This document shows, in pieces, positions 47,771-56,302 of a DNA stretch of 64,000 nt. The notes beneath the pieces were generated by a model, which saw only the letters and a program-made list of their open reading frames with translations, was not told where the DNA came from and did no database searches. Positions within the stretch are counted from its first letter, which is position 1. Every line of letters starts with the position of its first letter. The stretch lies in NCBI GenBank assembly GCA_001770775.1, contig MESA01000033.1:142584-206583 (forward strand), read 5' to 3'. The translations under genes and the position numbers were made by a program. This stretch comes from Burkholderiales bacterium RIFCSPHIGHO2_12_FULL_63_20 (lineage in GTDB: Bacteria; Pseudomonadota; Gammaproteobacteria; Burkholderiales; Burkholderiaceae_C).

Positions 47771-48124
47771 TCACATAGTCAGGCCAGACCCGCTTTGCTC
47801 GCTGACGCAGGCCGACAGCATTGTAAAAAACTCGTCACCACTACGGGTGTCGCGCCACAGGCCTTCACCATCCAGCCGAAAATGGAAGCCACCACGGCGC
47901 GCCGCCAACCACAACTCGTGCAGCGGCGGCTGGGCATTGACAATCAACTGCGAGCGGTTGGGCAGCGTCATCGTCAACATGCCACCGGTGCGGGCGGTGT
48001 CAATGTCAACCACATCCTCTTCAAGCCATCGGTCCACTGTGGACTCAATGCGCGCGAGAGCCGCCTGGATGGCCGCGTCGTACTGCGCGTCGCTCAGTCC
48101 GTAAGGGGAATCGTGCTGGGACAT
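47771..48124 (-). CDS. cyaY: Frataxin homologue CyaY
   Basis: Iron-binding regulator of Fe-S cluster assembly (117 aa), cytosolic. Acidic helix LARIESTVDRWLEEDVVDIDTART, core sheet GGMLTMTLPNRSQLIVNAQPP, and conserved Trp in ELWLAARRGGFHF. Start chosen at ATG 48124 with AAGGAAG five bases upstream. It is divergent from lptM-lysA, a conserved betaproteobacterial arrangement. Confidence 0.95.
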   Translation of the reverse strand: MSQHDSPYGLSDAQYDAAIQAALARIESTVDRWLEEDVVDIDTARTGGMLTMTLPNRSQLIVNAQPPLHELWLAARRGGFHFRLDGEGLWRDTRSGDEFFTMLSACVSEQSGSGLTM

Positions 48125-48147
48125 GTCGGCTTCCTTAGAATGTGAAA

Positions 48148-48303
48148 ATGAAAAGCAAGACACAAATTTTACGAGGCGCACTGGCCGTCACCAGTCTTTC
48201 GCTCATGACCCTGCTGACAACAGGCTGCGGCATGAAGGGGGGCTTGTACCTCTCCGCCCCTGCAGCGAGCGCAGCCCAACCCACTACCCCCCCATCCAAA
48301 TGA
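48148..48303 (+). CDS. lptM: LptM (YifL)-type small lipoprotein
   Basis: A 51-aa lipoprotein. Signal peptide MKSKTQILRGALAVTSLSLM, lipobox LLTTGCG, then the family hallmark GCGMKGGLYLSAP (CGxKGxLYxP) and a Pro/Thr-rich tail. In E. coli LptM assists LptD maturation in LPS export. Its TGA overlaps the lysA ATG (ATGA), so the two are translationally coupled, the usual lptM-lysA pairing. Confidence 0.93.
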   Translation: MKSKTQILRGALAVTSLSLMTLLTTGCGMKGGLYLSAPAASAAQPTTPPSK

Positions 48304-49571
48304 CACTCCCCGGCTCCCCGTTTCTGGCCTACCGCGGCCAGGACCTGTTCATGGACGACCTCTCGCTGAACGACCTGGCGCGCGAGCATGGCACCCCGCT
48401 GTATGTGTACTCGCGCCGCGCGATGCTGGCCGCGCTGGCCCCCTATCAGAAGGCGCTGCAAGGACGCCCTCATCTGGTGTGCTTCGCGGTGAAGTCCAAC
48501 TCCAACGTGGCGGTGCTGCAGACCTTTGCCCAGGCAGGCTGCGGGTTTGACATCGTGTCCGGTGGTGAACTGGAGCGTGTCCTCGCTGCAGGAGGCGATG
48601 CGGGCAAGGTGGTGTTCTCCGGGGTGGGCAAGTCCCGCCGTGAGATGCAACAGGCCCTGGAGGCTGGCGTGCGCTGCTTCAACGTGGAAAGCACGGCCGA
48701 GCTGGAAGTGCTGTCGGAGGTGGCTACACAGATTGGCCGCACGGCGCGGGTCAGCCTGCGCGTGAACCCGGATGTGGATGCGGGCACGCACCCCTATATC
48801 TCCACCGGGCTCAAGGGCAACAAGTTCGGCGTGGCGCATGAGGTGGCTGTGGCCACTTACCAGCGCGCCGCCCAACTGCCGGGCATCGAGGTGGTGGGCA
48901 TTGACTGCCATATTGGCTCGCAGATCACCGAGATTGCGCCCTATCTGGATGCACTGGACCGCGTGCTGGACCTCGTGGAGGCGATTGAAGCCACGGGTGT
49001 CACCCTGCACCACCTGGATCTGGGTGGCGGCCTGGGCATCACCTACACCGACGAAGCGCCACCTGCCGCTGACGTGTTGATCGCCCAGTTGCTGGCCAAG
49101 ATCGACGTCCGTGGACATGGCCACCGCGAGATCGTGTTCGAGCCCGGCCGCTCGCTGGTGGGCAATGCGGGCGTACTGCTGACGGAAGTGATGTTCCTCA
49201 AGCCGGGTGAGCAGAAGAATTTCTGCGTGGTGGACGCCGCCATGAACGACCTGATGCGCCCAGCGCTGTATGAGGCCTTCATGGGCATTGTGAACACGCA
49301 GCAGCGTGAGGGCGCCACCGAGGTGTGGGACGTGGTGGGGCCGGTGTGCGAATCGGGCGACTGGCTGGGACGCGACCGCGCGCTGCAAGTACAGGCGGGC
49401 GACGTGCTGGCGGTGTTGTCGGCTGGCGCCTATGGCATGACCATGGCGAGCAACTACAACACGCGAGGCCGCGCAGCCGAAGTGATGGTGGATGGCGCGC
49501 AGGCATGGGTGATTCGCGAGCGTGAAGTTCCGGCGGACCTGTTCAAGCATGAGCATTTGCTGCCAAGCTGA
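48300..49571 (+). CDS. lysA: Diaminopimelate decarboxylase
   Basis: PLP-dependent enzyme (423 aa) making L-lysine from meso-diaminopimelate. The Schiff-base Lys65 is in CFAVKSNSN, with HIGSQITEIAPY, LGGGLGI, EPGRSLVGNAG, and the active-site Cys of the partner subunit in PVCESGDWLG. The start is the ATG overlapping the lptM stop. In-frame sequence further upstream is lptM in another frame and is not used. Confidence 0.97.
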   Translation: MTLPGSPFLAYRGQDLFMDDLSLNDLAREHGTPLYVYSRRAMLAALAPYQKALQGRPHLVCFAVKSNSNVAVLQTFAQAGCGFDIVSGGELERVLAAGGDAGKVVFSGVGKSRREMQQALEAGVRCFNVESTAELEVLSEVATQIGRTARVSLRVNPDVDAGTHPYISTGLKGNKFGVAHEVAVATYQRAAQLPGIEVVGIDCHIGSQITEIAPYLDALDRVLDLVEAIEATGVTLHHLDLGGGLGITYTDEAPPAADVLIAQLLAKIDVRGHGHREIVFEPGRSLVGNAGVLLTEVMFLKPGEQKNFCVVDAAMNDLMRPALYEAFMGIVNTQQREGATEVWDVVGPVCESGDWLGRDRALQVQAGDVLAVLSAGAYGMTMASNYNTRGRAAEVMVDGAQAWVIREREVPADLFKHEHLLPS

Positions 49572-49647
49572 ACTCGACACGGGTAAACCCTGCGCTCGGA
49601 ATTTCAGACTACGTAAACATGTTGCCATATTGAGACGAAACCAATGC

Positions 49648-49669
49648 GTCTCAGGGTGAGCCCTGAGAC
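49648..49669. terminator. Hairpin downstream of lysA
   Basis: Perfect 9-bp stem GTCTCAGGG / CCCTGAGAC with a TGAG loop, 76 nt after the lysA stop. No T tract follows, so termination by it is unproven. It could instead lie in the porin leader. Confidence 0.4.
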
Positions 49670-49779
49670 CGCTCGATAACCTGATTTGCTCCAATGCTGT
49701 TACCCCTTGTACAGGGGCCATGCAAGTGGCGACGTATTCGCCCACTGCTCGGATTTACGTCAACACATTGGAGCTATTC

Positions 49780-50808
49780 ATGAAGAAGACCCTCGTGGCC
49801 CTGGCCGCACTGAGCGCTGCAGCGGGCGCATTTGCCCAATCATCCGTGACCATTTATGGCGTTCTGGATGCCAGCGTGGCATACGTGAAGAACCCCTCGG
49901 ACAACACCGGGAAGTCGGCCACCTATCTGAACGACAGCGCGATCACGACCTCCCGCTGGGGCATGCGCGGCAGCGAAGACCTCGGTGGCGGCCTGAAGGC
50001 CAACTTCAACCTGGAAAGTGACGTCAACATGGGCACCGGCGCCAACAACGCCGCCGGCATGTTCCGCCGCTCAGCCTATGTCTCCTTGGCCAGCGATCAA
50101 TATGGCGAACTGCGACTGGGTCGCGCCACGTCGGTGGCCGTGGGTCATTTGGTGTCAGGCGGGATCGTCCTTCCGAGCAATGCCATGCACGGCACGATGC
50201 TGATCGGTGCGGGTTTGGCCGGTGACTTCTTTGTGCCCAATGCCATCACCTACGTATCGCCATCGCTGTCCGGCCTGCGTGCTTCGCTGTTGTACGCCCC
50301 TGGCGAGCAGGCTGGCGACAGCAGCAATGGCAGTGCTGTCCACGCCGCAGTAAAGTACCAAGGCAGCAACTTCACTGTCGGCGGCGCGTATGTCAACGTG
50401 GACGACCTCACAGGTGTCACAACACCTGCCTTTGGCCGCAAGTGGTACACCATTGACGGCACCGTGACGCTGGGCAAGGTCAAACTGGGCGTAGCCTACT
50501 ACGACGTCGACCACAACACGGGAGCCACCTCCGTCGACAACCAAGGGTACATCCTCAACGGCAGCTACCAGCTTGACCCCAAGGTCACGTTGTTCGCTGG
50601 CCTCATCAAGAGCCTGCAGGATTCCTCGGCTGTTTCTTTGCAAGCTCGCTATGCCCTGTCCAAGCGCACGACGGTTTACGCCGTGTTCAACCGCGCTGAC
50701 AACGGCAAAGAGGGTGTGAACTTCATCCCGATGTACCTCGACGCCGCCAAGGGCGTTGCGGATGCGAAACAGACCGGCGTCGCACTCGGCGTGACTCACG
50801 CGTTCTGA
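49780..50808 (+). CDS. Gram-negative general porin (porin 1)
   Basis: Outer-membrane trimeric porin of the betaproteobacterial OmpC-like (Porin_4) family (342 aa). Signal peptide MKKTLVALAALSAAAGAFA, then QSSVTIYGVLDASVAYV. Typical motifs follow: RGSEDLGGGLKANFNLESD, SLASDQYGELRLGR, LQARYALSKRTTVYAVFN and terminal HAF (aromatic C-terminus for BAM). Start at ATG 49780 with GGAG upstream. It is closest in wording to porin 2 directly downstream. Confidence 0.95.
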   Translation: MKKTLVALAALSAAAGAFAQSSVTIYGVLDASVAYVKNPSDNTGKSATYLNDSAITTSRWGMRGSEDLGGGLKANFNLESDVNMGTGANNAAGMFRRSAYVSLASDQYGELRLGRATSVAVGHLVSGGIVLPSNAMHGTMLIGAGLAGDFFVPNAITYVSPSLSGLRASLLYAPGEQAGDSSNGSAVHAAVKYQGSNFTVGGAYVNVDDLTGVTTPAFGRKWYTIDGTVTLGKVKLGVAYYDVDHNTGATSVDNQGYILNGSYQLDPKVTLFAGLIKSLQDSSAVSLQARYALSKRTTVYAVFNRADNGKEGVNFIPMYLDAAKGVADAKQTGVALGVTHAF

Positions 50809-51125
50809 TCGGATGAACTGACTAGCATCTCATCATGGCGCGATTGACGTGTTGTGGTGAGGTGCCATTGGTGATGCAGACTGGATTTGCATCATTCACC
50901 CGGTTTTGCCCTGCAGAAATTAGGGCAAAACCCTTCAATGCGCATGCAATCACCCCCGAATTTCGTTGCACACAGACAACACAAAGACCGCCAACCTAGG
51001 CCCAGCCCCTAGATGACGGTGCCAGACAGCCGGTTTCAATTGAGTCACCCCCCTTTTTGAGGGGTCACGGCGCCCGAAGTCACCCACTTCATGCACCGCC
51101 TCAACCCAAGATTGGAACCCTGACC
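50809..51125. other. 317-nt intergenic region between porins 1 and 2
   Basis: No gene is seen here. It holds a perfect 11-bp inverted repeat (50902-50932) and a C-rich/G-rich stretch near 51048-51063 (CCCCCCTTTTTGAGGGG). It presumably carries the end of the porin 1 transcript and the promoter and leader of porin 2. Confidence 0.6.
50902..50932. repeat. Perfect inverted repeat after porin 1
   Basis: GGTTTTGCCCT, nine-base loop, AGGGCAAAACC. It lies 93 nt after the porin 1 stop with no T run, so it is either an atypical terminator, an mRNA-stabilising hairpin or an operator for porin 2. Confidence 0.6.
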
Positions 51126-52193
51126 ATGAAAAAGACCCTCATCGCCCTCGCGGCACTGAGCGCCACCGCCGGCGCATTTGCACAGTCGTCCGTTACGCTG
51201 TACGGCATTCTGGATGCCAGCGTGGGCTATGTGAACAAGGCCAACACCGCTGGCAAGTCCACGGTCTACATGAGCGACAGCGCCTTGCAGTCGTCTTACT
51301 GGGGCATGCGCGGCTCCGAAGACATTGGCGGCGGATTGAAGGTGAACTTCAACCTGCAGTCAGATGTTCGTACGGACACGGGCGCGGGCAATGCAGACTT
51401 CTTCCGCCGTGAAGCCAACGTTTCGCTGGTCAGCGCAACCTATGGTGAGTTGCGCCTGGGCCGCACCATGTCGCCCACCATTGCCAACGCGCAAGGCGGT
51501 GTTGTGACCCCAGGTAACAGCATTGGTGTTTCAGCAGCAGCAGCCACCGGTACCGCGGCAGACTTCTTCACCAAGAATGCCATCACTTACTACTCTCCTG
51601 TGATGTCTGGCGTCCGCGCCACGCTGCAGTACAGCCCTGGCGAAGTCGCTGGCGACTCCGGTGCAGGCCACAAAATGGCCGCCTCTCTGGTCTATACCAA
51701 CGCTGCGTTGCGACTGGGCGCTGCGGCTCAACAGGTCGAGGGAACTGACGGAGAAACCTCGCGTACTTGGTACAACGTGAACGGCCAATACACCTGGGGG
51801 CCGTTCAAACTCGGCGCTGGCTGGTACAAAGTGGACCAAGGTGATACAACTGACACCACGGCCACCAACGCAGATGTGGGTCGTGCGACGGCATCGAACG
51901 GCACAGCAACCATCCCGGTTCCCTCAAGCCACGGCTACAACCTGAGCGTGGGCTACCAGGTGAACCCACAAGCCATTGTCTCTGCCACCTATGTGCACAA
52001 CAACCAGGATTCATCGCTGCTGAACCTGCAGGCACGTTATGCCCTGTCCAAGCGCACGACCACGTACGCGATGCTCGCCATGGCCGACAACGGGACAAAG
52101 GGCGTGAACTTCACGCCTTACATGTTTGCAGTCAGCGGAATCGCCGATAAAAAGCAGTCGGCACTTGTTCTGGGTGTGATCCACGCGTTCTGA
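51126..52193 (+). CDS. Gram-negative general porin (porin 2)
   Basis: Outer-membrane porin (355 aa) of the same family. Signal MKKTLIALAALSATAGAFA, mature QSSVTLYGILDASVGYV, RGSEDIGGGLKVNFNLQSD, VSATYGELRLGR, LQARYALSKRTTTYAMLA and C-terminal HAF. It looks like a tandem duplicate of porin 1; a loop with Thr/Asp/Ala repeats (DTTDTTATNADVG) is extra. It ends before a strong terminator. Confidence 0.95.
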   Translation: MKKTLIALAALSATAGAFAQSSVTLYGILDASVGYVNKANTAGKSTVYMSDSALQSSYWGMRGSEDIGGGLKVNFNLQSDVRTDTGAGNADFFRREANVSLVSATYGELRLGRTMSPTIANAQGGVVTPGNSIGVSAAAATGTAADFFTKNAITYYSPVMSGVRATLQYSPGEVAGDSGAGHKMAASLVYTNAALRLGAAAQQVEGTDGETSRTWYNVNGQYTWGPFKLGAGWYKVDQGDTTDTTATNADVGRATASNGTATIPVPSSHGYNLSVGYQVNPQAIVSATYVHNNQDSSLLNLQARYALSKRTTTYAMLAMADNGTKGVNFTPYMFAVSGIADKKQSALVLGVIHAF

Positions 52194-52221
52194 TCCAGTC
52201 ACCACCAGAGCAAGTTCTCTC

Positions 52222-52245
52222 AAAGCGCCTTCGGGCGCTTTTTTT
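52222..52245 (+). terminator. Intrinsic terminator of porin 2
   Basis: AAAGCGCC-TTCG-GGCGCTTT followed by a run of T (seven in all), 29 nt after the porin 2 stop. Classic tetraloop-type rho-independent terminator. Confidence 0.92.
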
Positions 52246-52270
52246 GTTGACATGACCTGGTGGCGGGAAT

Positions 52271-52297
52271 AAAAAAAACCGCCCGAAGGCGGTTTTT
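52271..52297 (-). terminator. Intrinsic terminator of porin 3
   Basis: Read on the minus strand: AAAAACCGCC-TTCG-GGCGGTTTTT with a T run of eight, 21 nt after the porin 3 stop. The two opposed terminators insulate the convergent porin genes. Confidence 0.92.
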
Positions 52298-52317
52298 GAT
52301 GTGATCAGCAGGACCGA

Positions 52318-53643
52318 TCAGAACGAGTGGCGGACGCCAGCACCGATGTAGGTGCTCTTGCCGCCGGGGTTGATGCCAACGCCGGCGAACACAGGGGTCT
52401 CACGGAAACCGAAAGCGGTCGCGATCACGTCTGGGCCACCAACGATGCCACCCAACGCAGGGTTGAAGGCGCCGTTGTAGGCTTCACCTTCATCGTCGCG
52501 GATTTGGACGGCACGGGCATACACGGTGGTGCGCTTGGACAACGCGTACTCAGCACCCAGCATCAGACCTGTGTCCTTGCCCTTGGTGAAGTTCTTGAAC
52601 TTGATCTGAGAGACTTGACCGGAGAACGTCCACTGGTTCACTGGGACACGAATGCCTGCCGCCACGAACTGAATCTTCAGGTTATCGTCGCTGCCTTCCA
52701 GGTCATAACGACCTTGACCGAAAGTTGCATCCAGCAAGATGCCATTCGAAGGCATCACATACTTGATACCCAGGTTGTAAGCTTGGTACTTGTCCAAAGT
52801 CAAGGTCGATTGGACAGTGGTATTCACACCGAAGTTGGCGCCATCAAACTGATTGCGATGATAGCCAGCGGTCGCATTGAGGGCCGAATCAAACGCGTAG
52901 TTACCAAAGAAGCCCATCGAACGACCGACCTTCGTGTCACCGCTCTCGGTACCCGCACCAATCGCACCCAAGATGCCACCGTTCGTTGCGGACGCACCAG
53001 TAGTTGCGCGCAAAGAGTTCACCTTCGTATACGAGCCAGCATTAGGCGAGTAAGCGAGGGAGCCGGTGAAGCCACCGGCCTTCAGCCAGTAGCTGACCTG
53101 GTTGTCCTGGCGGACCATCAGGTTGTTGGTAGCGCCACCTTCAATGAACAGGTCCGTCGCACCGAAACGCTCGCCAGTCACAAAAGCGGTGGAGTAGAAG
53201 ATCGGGGCATACTGCCGACCCAGGCGAACTTCACCAAAAGGCGTGGTCAAGCCAACATAGCTTTGACGGCCAAAGATGCGGCCATCTTGGGACAGCGCGC
53301 CGGTGTCGTGGCTCAACTGGCCTTCCAGCACGAACGAGGCTTTGTAGCCATCGCCCAGATTTTCTTCACCTTTGAGGCCGAAGGAGGTCTGGGAAGTAGC
53401 GCTTGGCGAAACACGCGTGACGCTGGACTTGGTGCCTTGCGTTGCCTGCGCGGCAGTCGCACCGCCCAAGGGGGGAAGTGCGATGGCACCATTCAGCAAA
53501 GGAACACCAGCTGTCTTCTTGACATGGTCCACGCTGACGTCAGCGTTGCCGTAAAGAGTCAGGCTCGATTGAGCGAAGGCAGTGCCGGCACCGAAGGTGG
53601 CCAGAGCGAGCGCAGCTGCGGTGGTCAGCGCGGTTTTTTGCAT
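52318..53643 (-). CDS. Gram-negative general porin (porin 3, long form)
   Basis: Outer-membrane porin (441 aa), about 90 residues longer than its four neighbours. Signal MQKTALTTAAALALATFGAG...AFA, mature QSSLTLYGNADVSVDHV. It has a different N-terminal loop (LLNGAIALPPLGGATAAQATQG), FGLKGEENLGDGYKASFVLEGQL, FGEVRLGRQY, YALSKRTTVYARAVQIRDD and terminal RHSF. It is the most divergent of the five and lies between the two tandem pairs. Confidence 0.94.
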   Translation of the reverse strand: MQKTALTTAAALALATFGAGTAFAQSSLTLYGNADVSVDHVKKTAGVPLLNGAIALPPLGGATAAQATQGTKSSVTRVSPSATSQTSFGLKGEENLGDGYKASFVLEGQLSHDTGALSQDGRIFGRQSYVGLTTPFGEVRLGRQYAPIFYSTAFVTGERFGATDLFIEGGATNNLMVRQDNQVSYWLKAGGFTGSLAYSPNAGSYTKVNSLRATTGASATNGGILGAIGAGTESGDTKVGRSMGFFGNYAFDSALNATAGYHRNQFDGANFGVNTTVQSTLTLDKYQAYNLGIKYVMPSNGILLDATFGQGRYDLEGSDDNLKIQFVAAGIRVPVNQWTFSGQVSQIKFKNFTKGKDTGLMLGAEYALSKRTTVYARAVQIRDDEGEAYNGAFNPALGGIVGGPDVIATAFGFRETPVFAGVGINPGGKSTYIGAGVRHSF

Positions 53644-53800
53644 CTTGAATCTCCTAATGAAACCCAGGGAGGGTGTCGTGAATTGTTGCTGGCACGCCCC
53701 CGTAGGGGCTCACGGGTTTACACCAGTGTGTGGTCAGCGCACTACACCCAATGTAGAGAGTTAGGCCAGTTGGTAACACTCATCGGGGCGTAGAAACGAC

Positions 53801-53822
53801 AAAAGGGGCCGAAGCCCCTTTT
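53801..53822 (-). terminator. Intrinsic terminator of porin 4
   Basis: Nine-bp stem AAAAGGGGC / GCCCCTTTT with a four-base loop (TTCG on the minus strand), 23 nt after the porin 4 stop. The U tract is only about four, partly within the stem. Confidence 0.8.
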
Positions 53823-53845
53823 GTATTCACATCCAACGATGTGGA

Positions 53846-54862
53846 TCAGAACTTGTGGCTCATGCCCAAGGCCAAGCCGCTGGAACGCTCGCCAGCCACG
53901 CCAGTCAGACCGCCCACAGCGATGGCAGAGTTGTCACCGTTGGAGACGGTGGTAGCCAAGGCGTAGACAGCGGTGCGCTTGGACAGGCTATAGATGCCCT
54001 TCAAAGCCACGATGGTGGCATCGGCGTCATTGCGAACATCATTCCAGTCACGCGCACGCGACACGGAAGCTTGCATCGCAAAAGCGTTGCCCAGCGGCAC
54101 GTCCAAACGAGCACCAAAGAGTTCACGTGCACCCGTCAGACCCACGCCAGAGGCGTTGCGGTTGTAGTAGCCGGTCACCTTGGCAGCCGTGAAGTCATAC
54201 GACAGGTAGGCCAGTGCAGACTTTTCCTTGGCGCCAGCATCGTTGGCCTTCGCTTCCAGGTAAGCAGCACCAGCACCGAATGCGCCGGCTGCGTACTGAG
54301 CGTTCAGACCGTACAGGCGGCCAGTCTTGTCACCGGCGACTTCACCACCGCTGGCCTTGGTGCTGTACTGCACTTGCGCGGTCAGGCCATCCACCAACTT
54401 GGGCAGTGCATAGGTGATGCTGTTGTCAACACGACGGTACTTGTCACCGGCCAGCGTCTTGCCAATCTTGAAGTCATCATAGGCCTGAGCGCCCAGAATG
54501 CTGCTGTTACCAGCCAAGGCACCGATCGAGGAGTCGGTGCGACCCAGACGCAGCTCACCGAAGCCACCATTCACACCCACCCAAGCCTGACGGCCGAAGA
54601 ATGCAGAATCAGCAGCACCCGTGTCGGTCTTCAGGGCAGCTTCCAGGTTGAACACCGCCTTCAGGCCACCGCCCAGGTCTTCCGTACCCTTCAGGCCGAA
54701 GCGCGAGGAAGCCAGGTTGTCGGAGCTCACGCGGGTGACGGTGTTTCCAGCCTTGACGCTTTCGACGGACGCGTCGACCACGCCATACAGGGTCACCGAC
54801 GACTGGGCGGAGGCCGCCGATGCGGCCGCGATGAGGGCCAAAGCAAACAGGTTCTTGTTCAT
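53846..54862 (-). CDS. Gram-negative general porin (porin 4)
   Basis: Outer-membrane porin (338 aa). Signal MNKNLFALALIAAASAASA, mature QSSVTLYGVVDASVESV, then TRVSSDNLASSRFGLKGTED, GFGELRLGRTDSSIGALAG, IYSLSKRTAVYALATT, and C-terminal MSHKF. GGAGA lies before the ATG at 54862. It is very similar to porin 5 upstream, implying tandem duplication. Confidence 0.95.
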   Translation of the reverse strand: MNKNLFALALIAAASAASAQSSVTLYGVVDASVESVKAGNTVTRVSSDNLASSRFGLKGTEDLGGGLKAVFNLEAALKTDTGAADSAFFGRQAWVGVNGGFGELRLGRTDSSIGALAGNSSILGAQAYDDFKIGKTLAGDKYRRVDNSITYALPKLVDGLTAQVQYSTKASGGEVAGDKTGRLYGLNAQYAAGAFGAGAAYLEAKANDAGAKEKSALAYLSYDFTAAKVTGYYNRNASGVGLTGARELFGARLDVPLGNAFAMQASVSRARDWNDVRNDADATIVALKGIYSLSKRTAVYALATTVSNGDNSAIAVGGLTGVAGERSSGLALGMSHKF

Positions 54863-54998
54863 GGTTTCTCCATTGAGCAAAAGAAGAGCCACCAACTTGA
54901 TGTCGGCGGTCGATGAGTGATTATTGGCCGATATGGGTAACCCTGTGTTGTAAGCCCGGTCAATTCTGTCGCCAAATCACGACACAGAGAAGCAGACA

Positions 54999-55022
54999 CG
55001 AAAGGGGCCGAAGCCCCTTTCG
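54999..55022 (-). terminator. Intrinsic terminator of porin 5
   Basis: Ten-bp stem CGAAAGGGGC / GCCCCTTTCG with a TTCG loop on the minus strand, 25 nt after the porin 5 stop. The U tract is poor. The core GGGGC-TTCG-GCCCC is the same as in the porin 4 terminator, supporting duplication of gene plus terminator. Confidence 0.7.
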
Positions 55023-55047
55023 TTATTGCTCACAGGTCTGAAGTGAA

Positions 55048-56079
55048 TTAGAACTTGTGGCTCAGACCGATGGCGAAGCCACGTGCGGTCTTGCCGTCAG
55101 CAACAGATTGCCCCACGTTCAGCTTTACCTGATCGTCGTTCTTGACGTTGGTGAACAGTGCATAGACAGAGGTGCGCTTGGACAAAGCGTACACGCCCTT
55201 CAAAGCGATGATGGTGGCGTCATCTTCGTTGTTGGCGGTCATTTCCTGGTCCTTCACTTGGGCCACGGATGCCTGCAGCTTGAAGTCCTTGCCGAAAGGC
55301 ACGTCCACACGTGCGCCCAGAACCTGGAGCTTCTCAGCCATGCCGTCACGCTTGTCTTGCTCGAAATAGCCAGACAGCTTGGCGACACCGAAGTCGTAAC
55401 CCAGGTAGGCCAGCAAGCCAGTGTCATCCACCGTATTCGAGTTCTTGGCTTGGATGTAGCCCAGGCCGGCGCTGAAGCCGCTGGCCGCGTATTGCACGTT
55501 CAGACCGTAGTGGCTACCGATCTTGTCATTGTTTTCAGTACCGACAGTGCCGGACGAGCCTGCAGCGGTGCTGTACTGAACCTGCGCAGACAGACCATCC
55601 ACGAACTTCGGCAAGATGTAGGTGATGGCGTTGTCGGTACGACGATAGGCGTCACCCGAGAAGGTCTTGGCGATCTTCAGATCGTCGTAGCCTTGCGCAC
55701 CCAGGATGCTGCTGTTGCCAGCCAACAGGCCGATCGACGTGTCTTGACGGCCCAGGCGCAGCTCACCAAAGCTACCAGCGACGCCCACCCAAGCGGCACG
55801 GTCAAAGAAGCGCGTGGAACCGCCACCGTTTGCGCCGGTGTCCATCTTCATGTTGCTTTCCAACACAAAGTTGGCCTTCAAGCCACCGCCCAGATCTTCG
55901 GTGCCCTTGAAGCCCAGGCGCGAAGAGGCCAGGTTGTCGGAGGAAACGCGGGTCACCGTGTCATCGCCCTTGACGCTTTCAACCGAAGCGTCAACCACGC
56001 CGTACACGGACACAGAAGATTGAGCGAAAGCAGCCGAAGAGGCGGCGATGGCGGCCAGAGCAAGCAGAGTCTTTTTCAT
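55048..56079 (-). CDS. Gram-negative general porin (porin 5)
   Basis: Outer-membrane porin (343 aa). Signal MKKTLLALAAIAASSAAFA, mature QSSVSVYGVVDASVESV, then TRVSSDNLASSRLGFKGTED, SFGELRLGRQDTSIGLLAG, VYALSKRTSVYALFTNV and C-terminal LSHKF. ATG 56079 has GGAG six bases upstream. It is divergent from ruvB, with 223 nt between starts. Confidence 0.95.
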   Translation of the reverse strand: MKKTLLALAAIAASSAAFAQSSVSVYGVVDASVESVKGDDTVTRVSSDNLASSRLGFKGTEDLGGGLKANFVLESNMKMDTGANGGGSTRFFDRAAWVGVAGSFGELRLGRQDTSIGLLAGNSSILGAQGYDDLKIAKTFSGDAYRRTDNAITYILPKFVDGLSAQVQYSTAAGSSGTVGTENNDKIGSHYGLNVQYAASGFSAGLGYIQAKNSNTVDDTGLLAYLGYDFGVAKLSGYFEQDKRDGMAEKLQVLGARVDVPFGKDFKLQASVAQVKDQEMTANNEDDATIIALKGVYALSKRTSVYALFTNVKNDDQVKLNVGQSVADGKTARGFAIGLSHKF

Positions 56080-56302
56080 GGAATTCTCCAAAGTTGAACT
56101 ACGCTTCAGCGATGTCGTGAGACGGTGGACGGGTGCAGGGCACCTCGGTTTTGGACCTGAGAGCCAGGCCGCAGTCCGCTGAAACTGAGGGCATTCCAGC
56201 AAAGTTCTGTGACACCCCTGATGACAGCGCTGTCACATGGGCCTGCATCACCGAAATTCTGTTGCACAGACGCAACTACGCTGCGACGCGGATAATCCAG
56301 GC

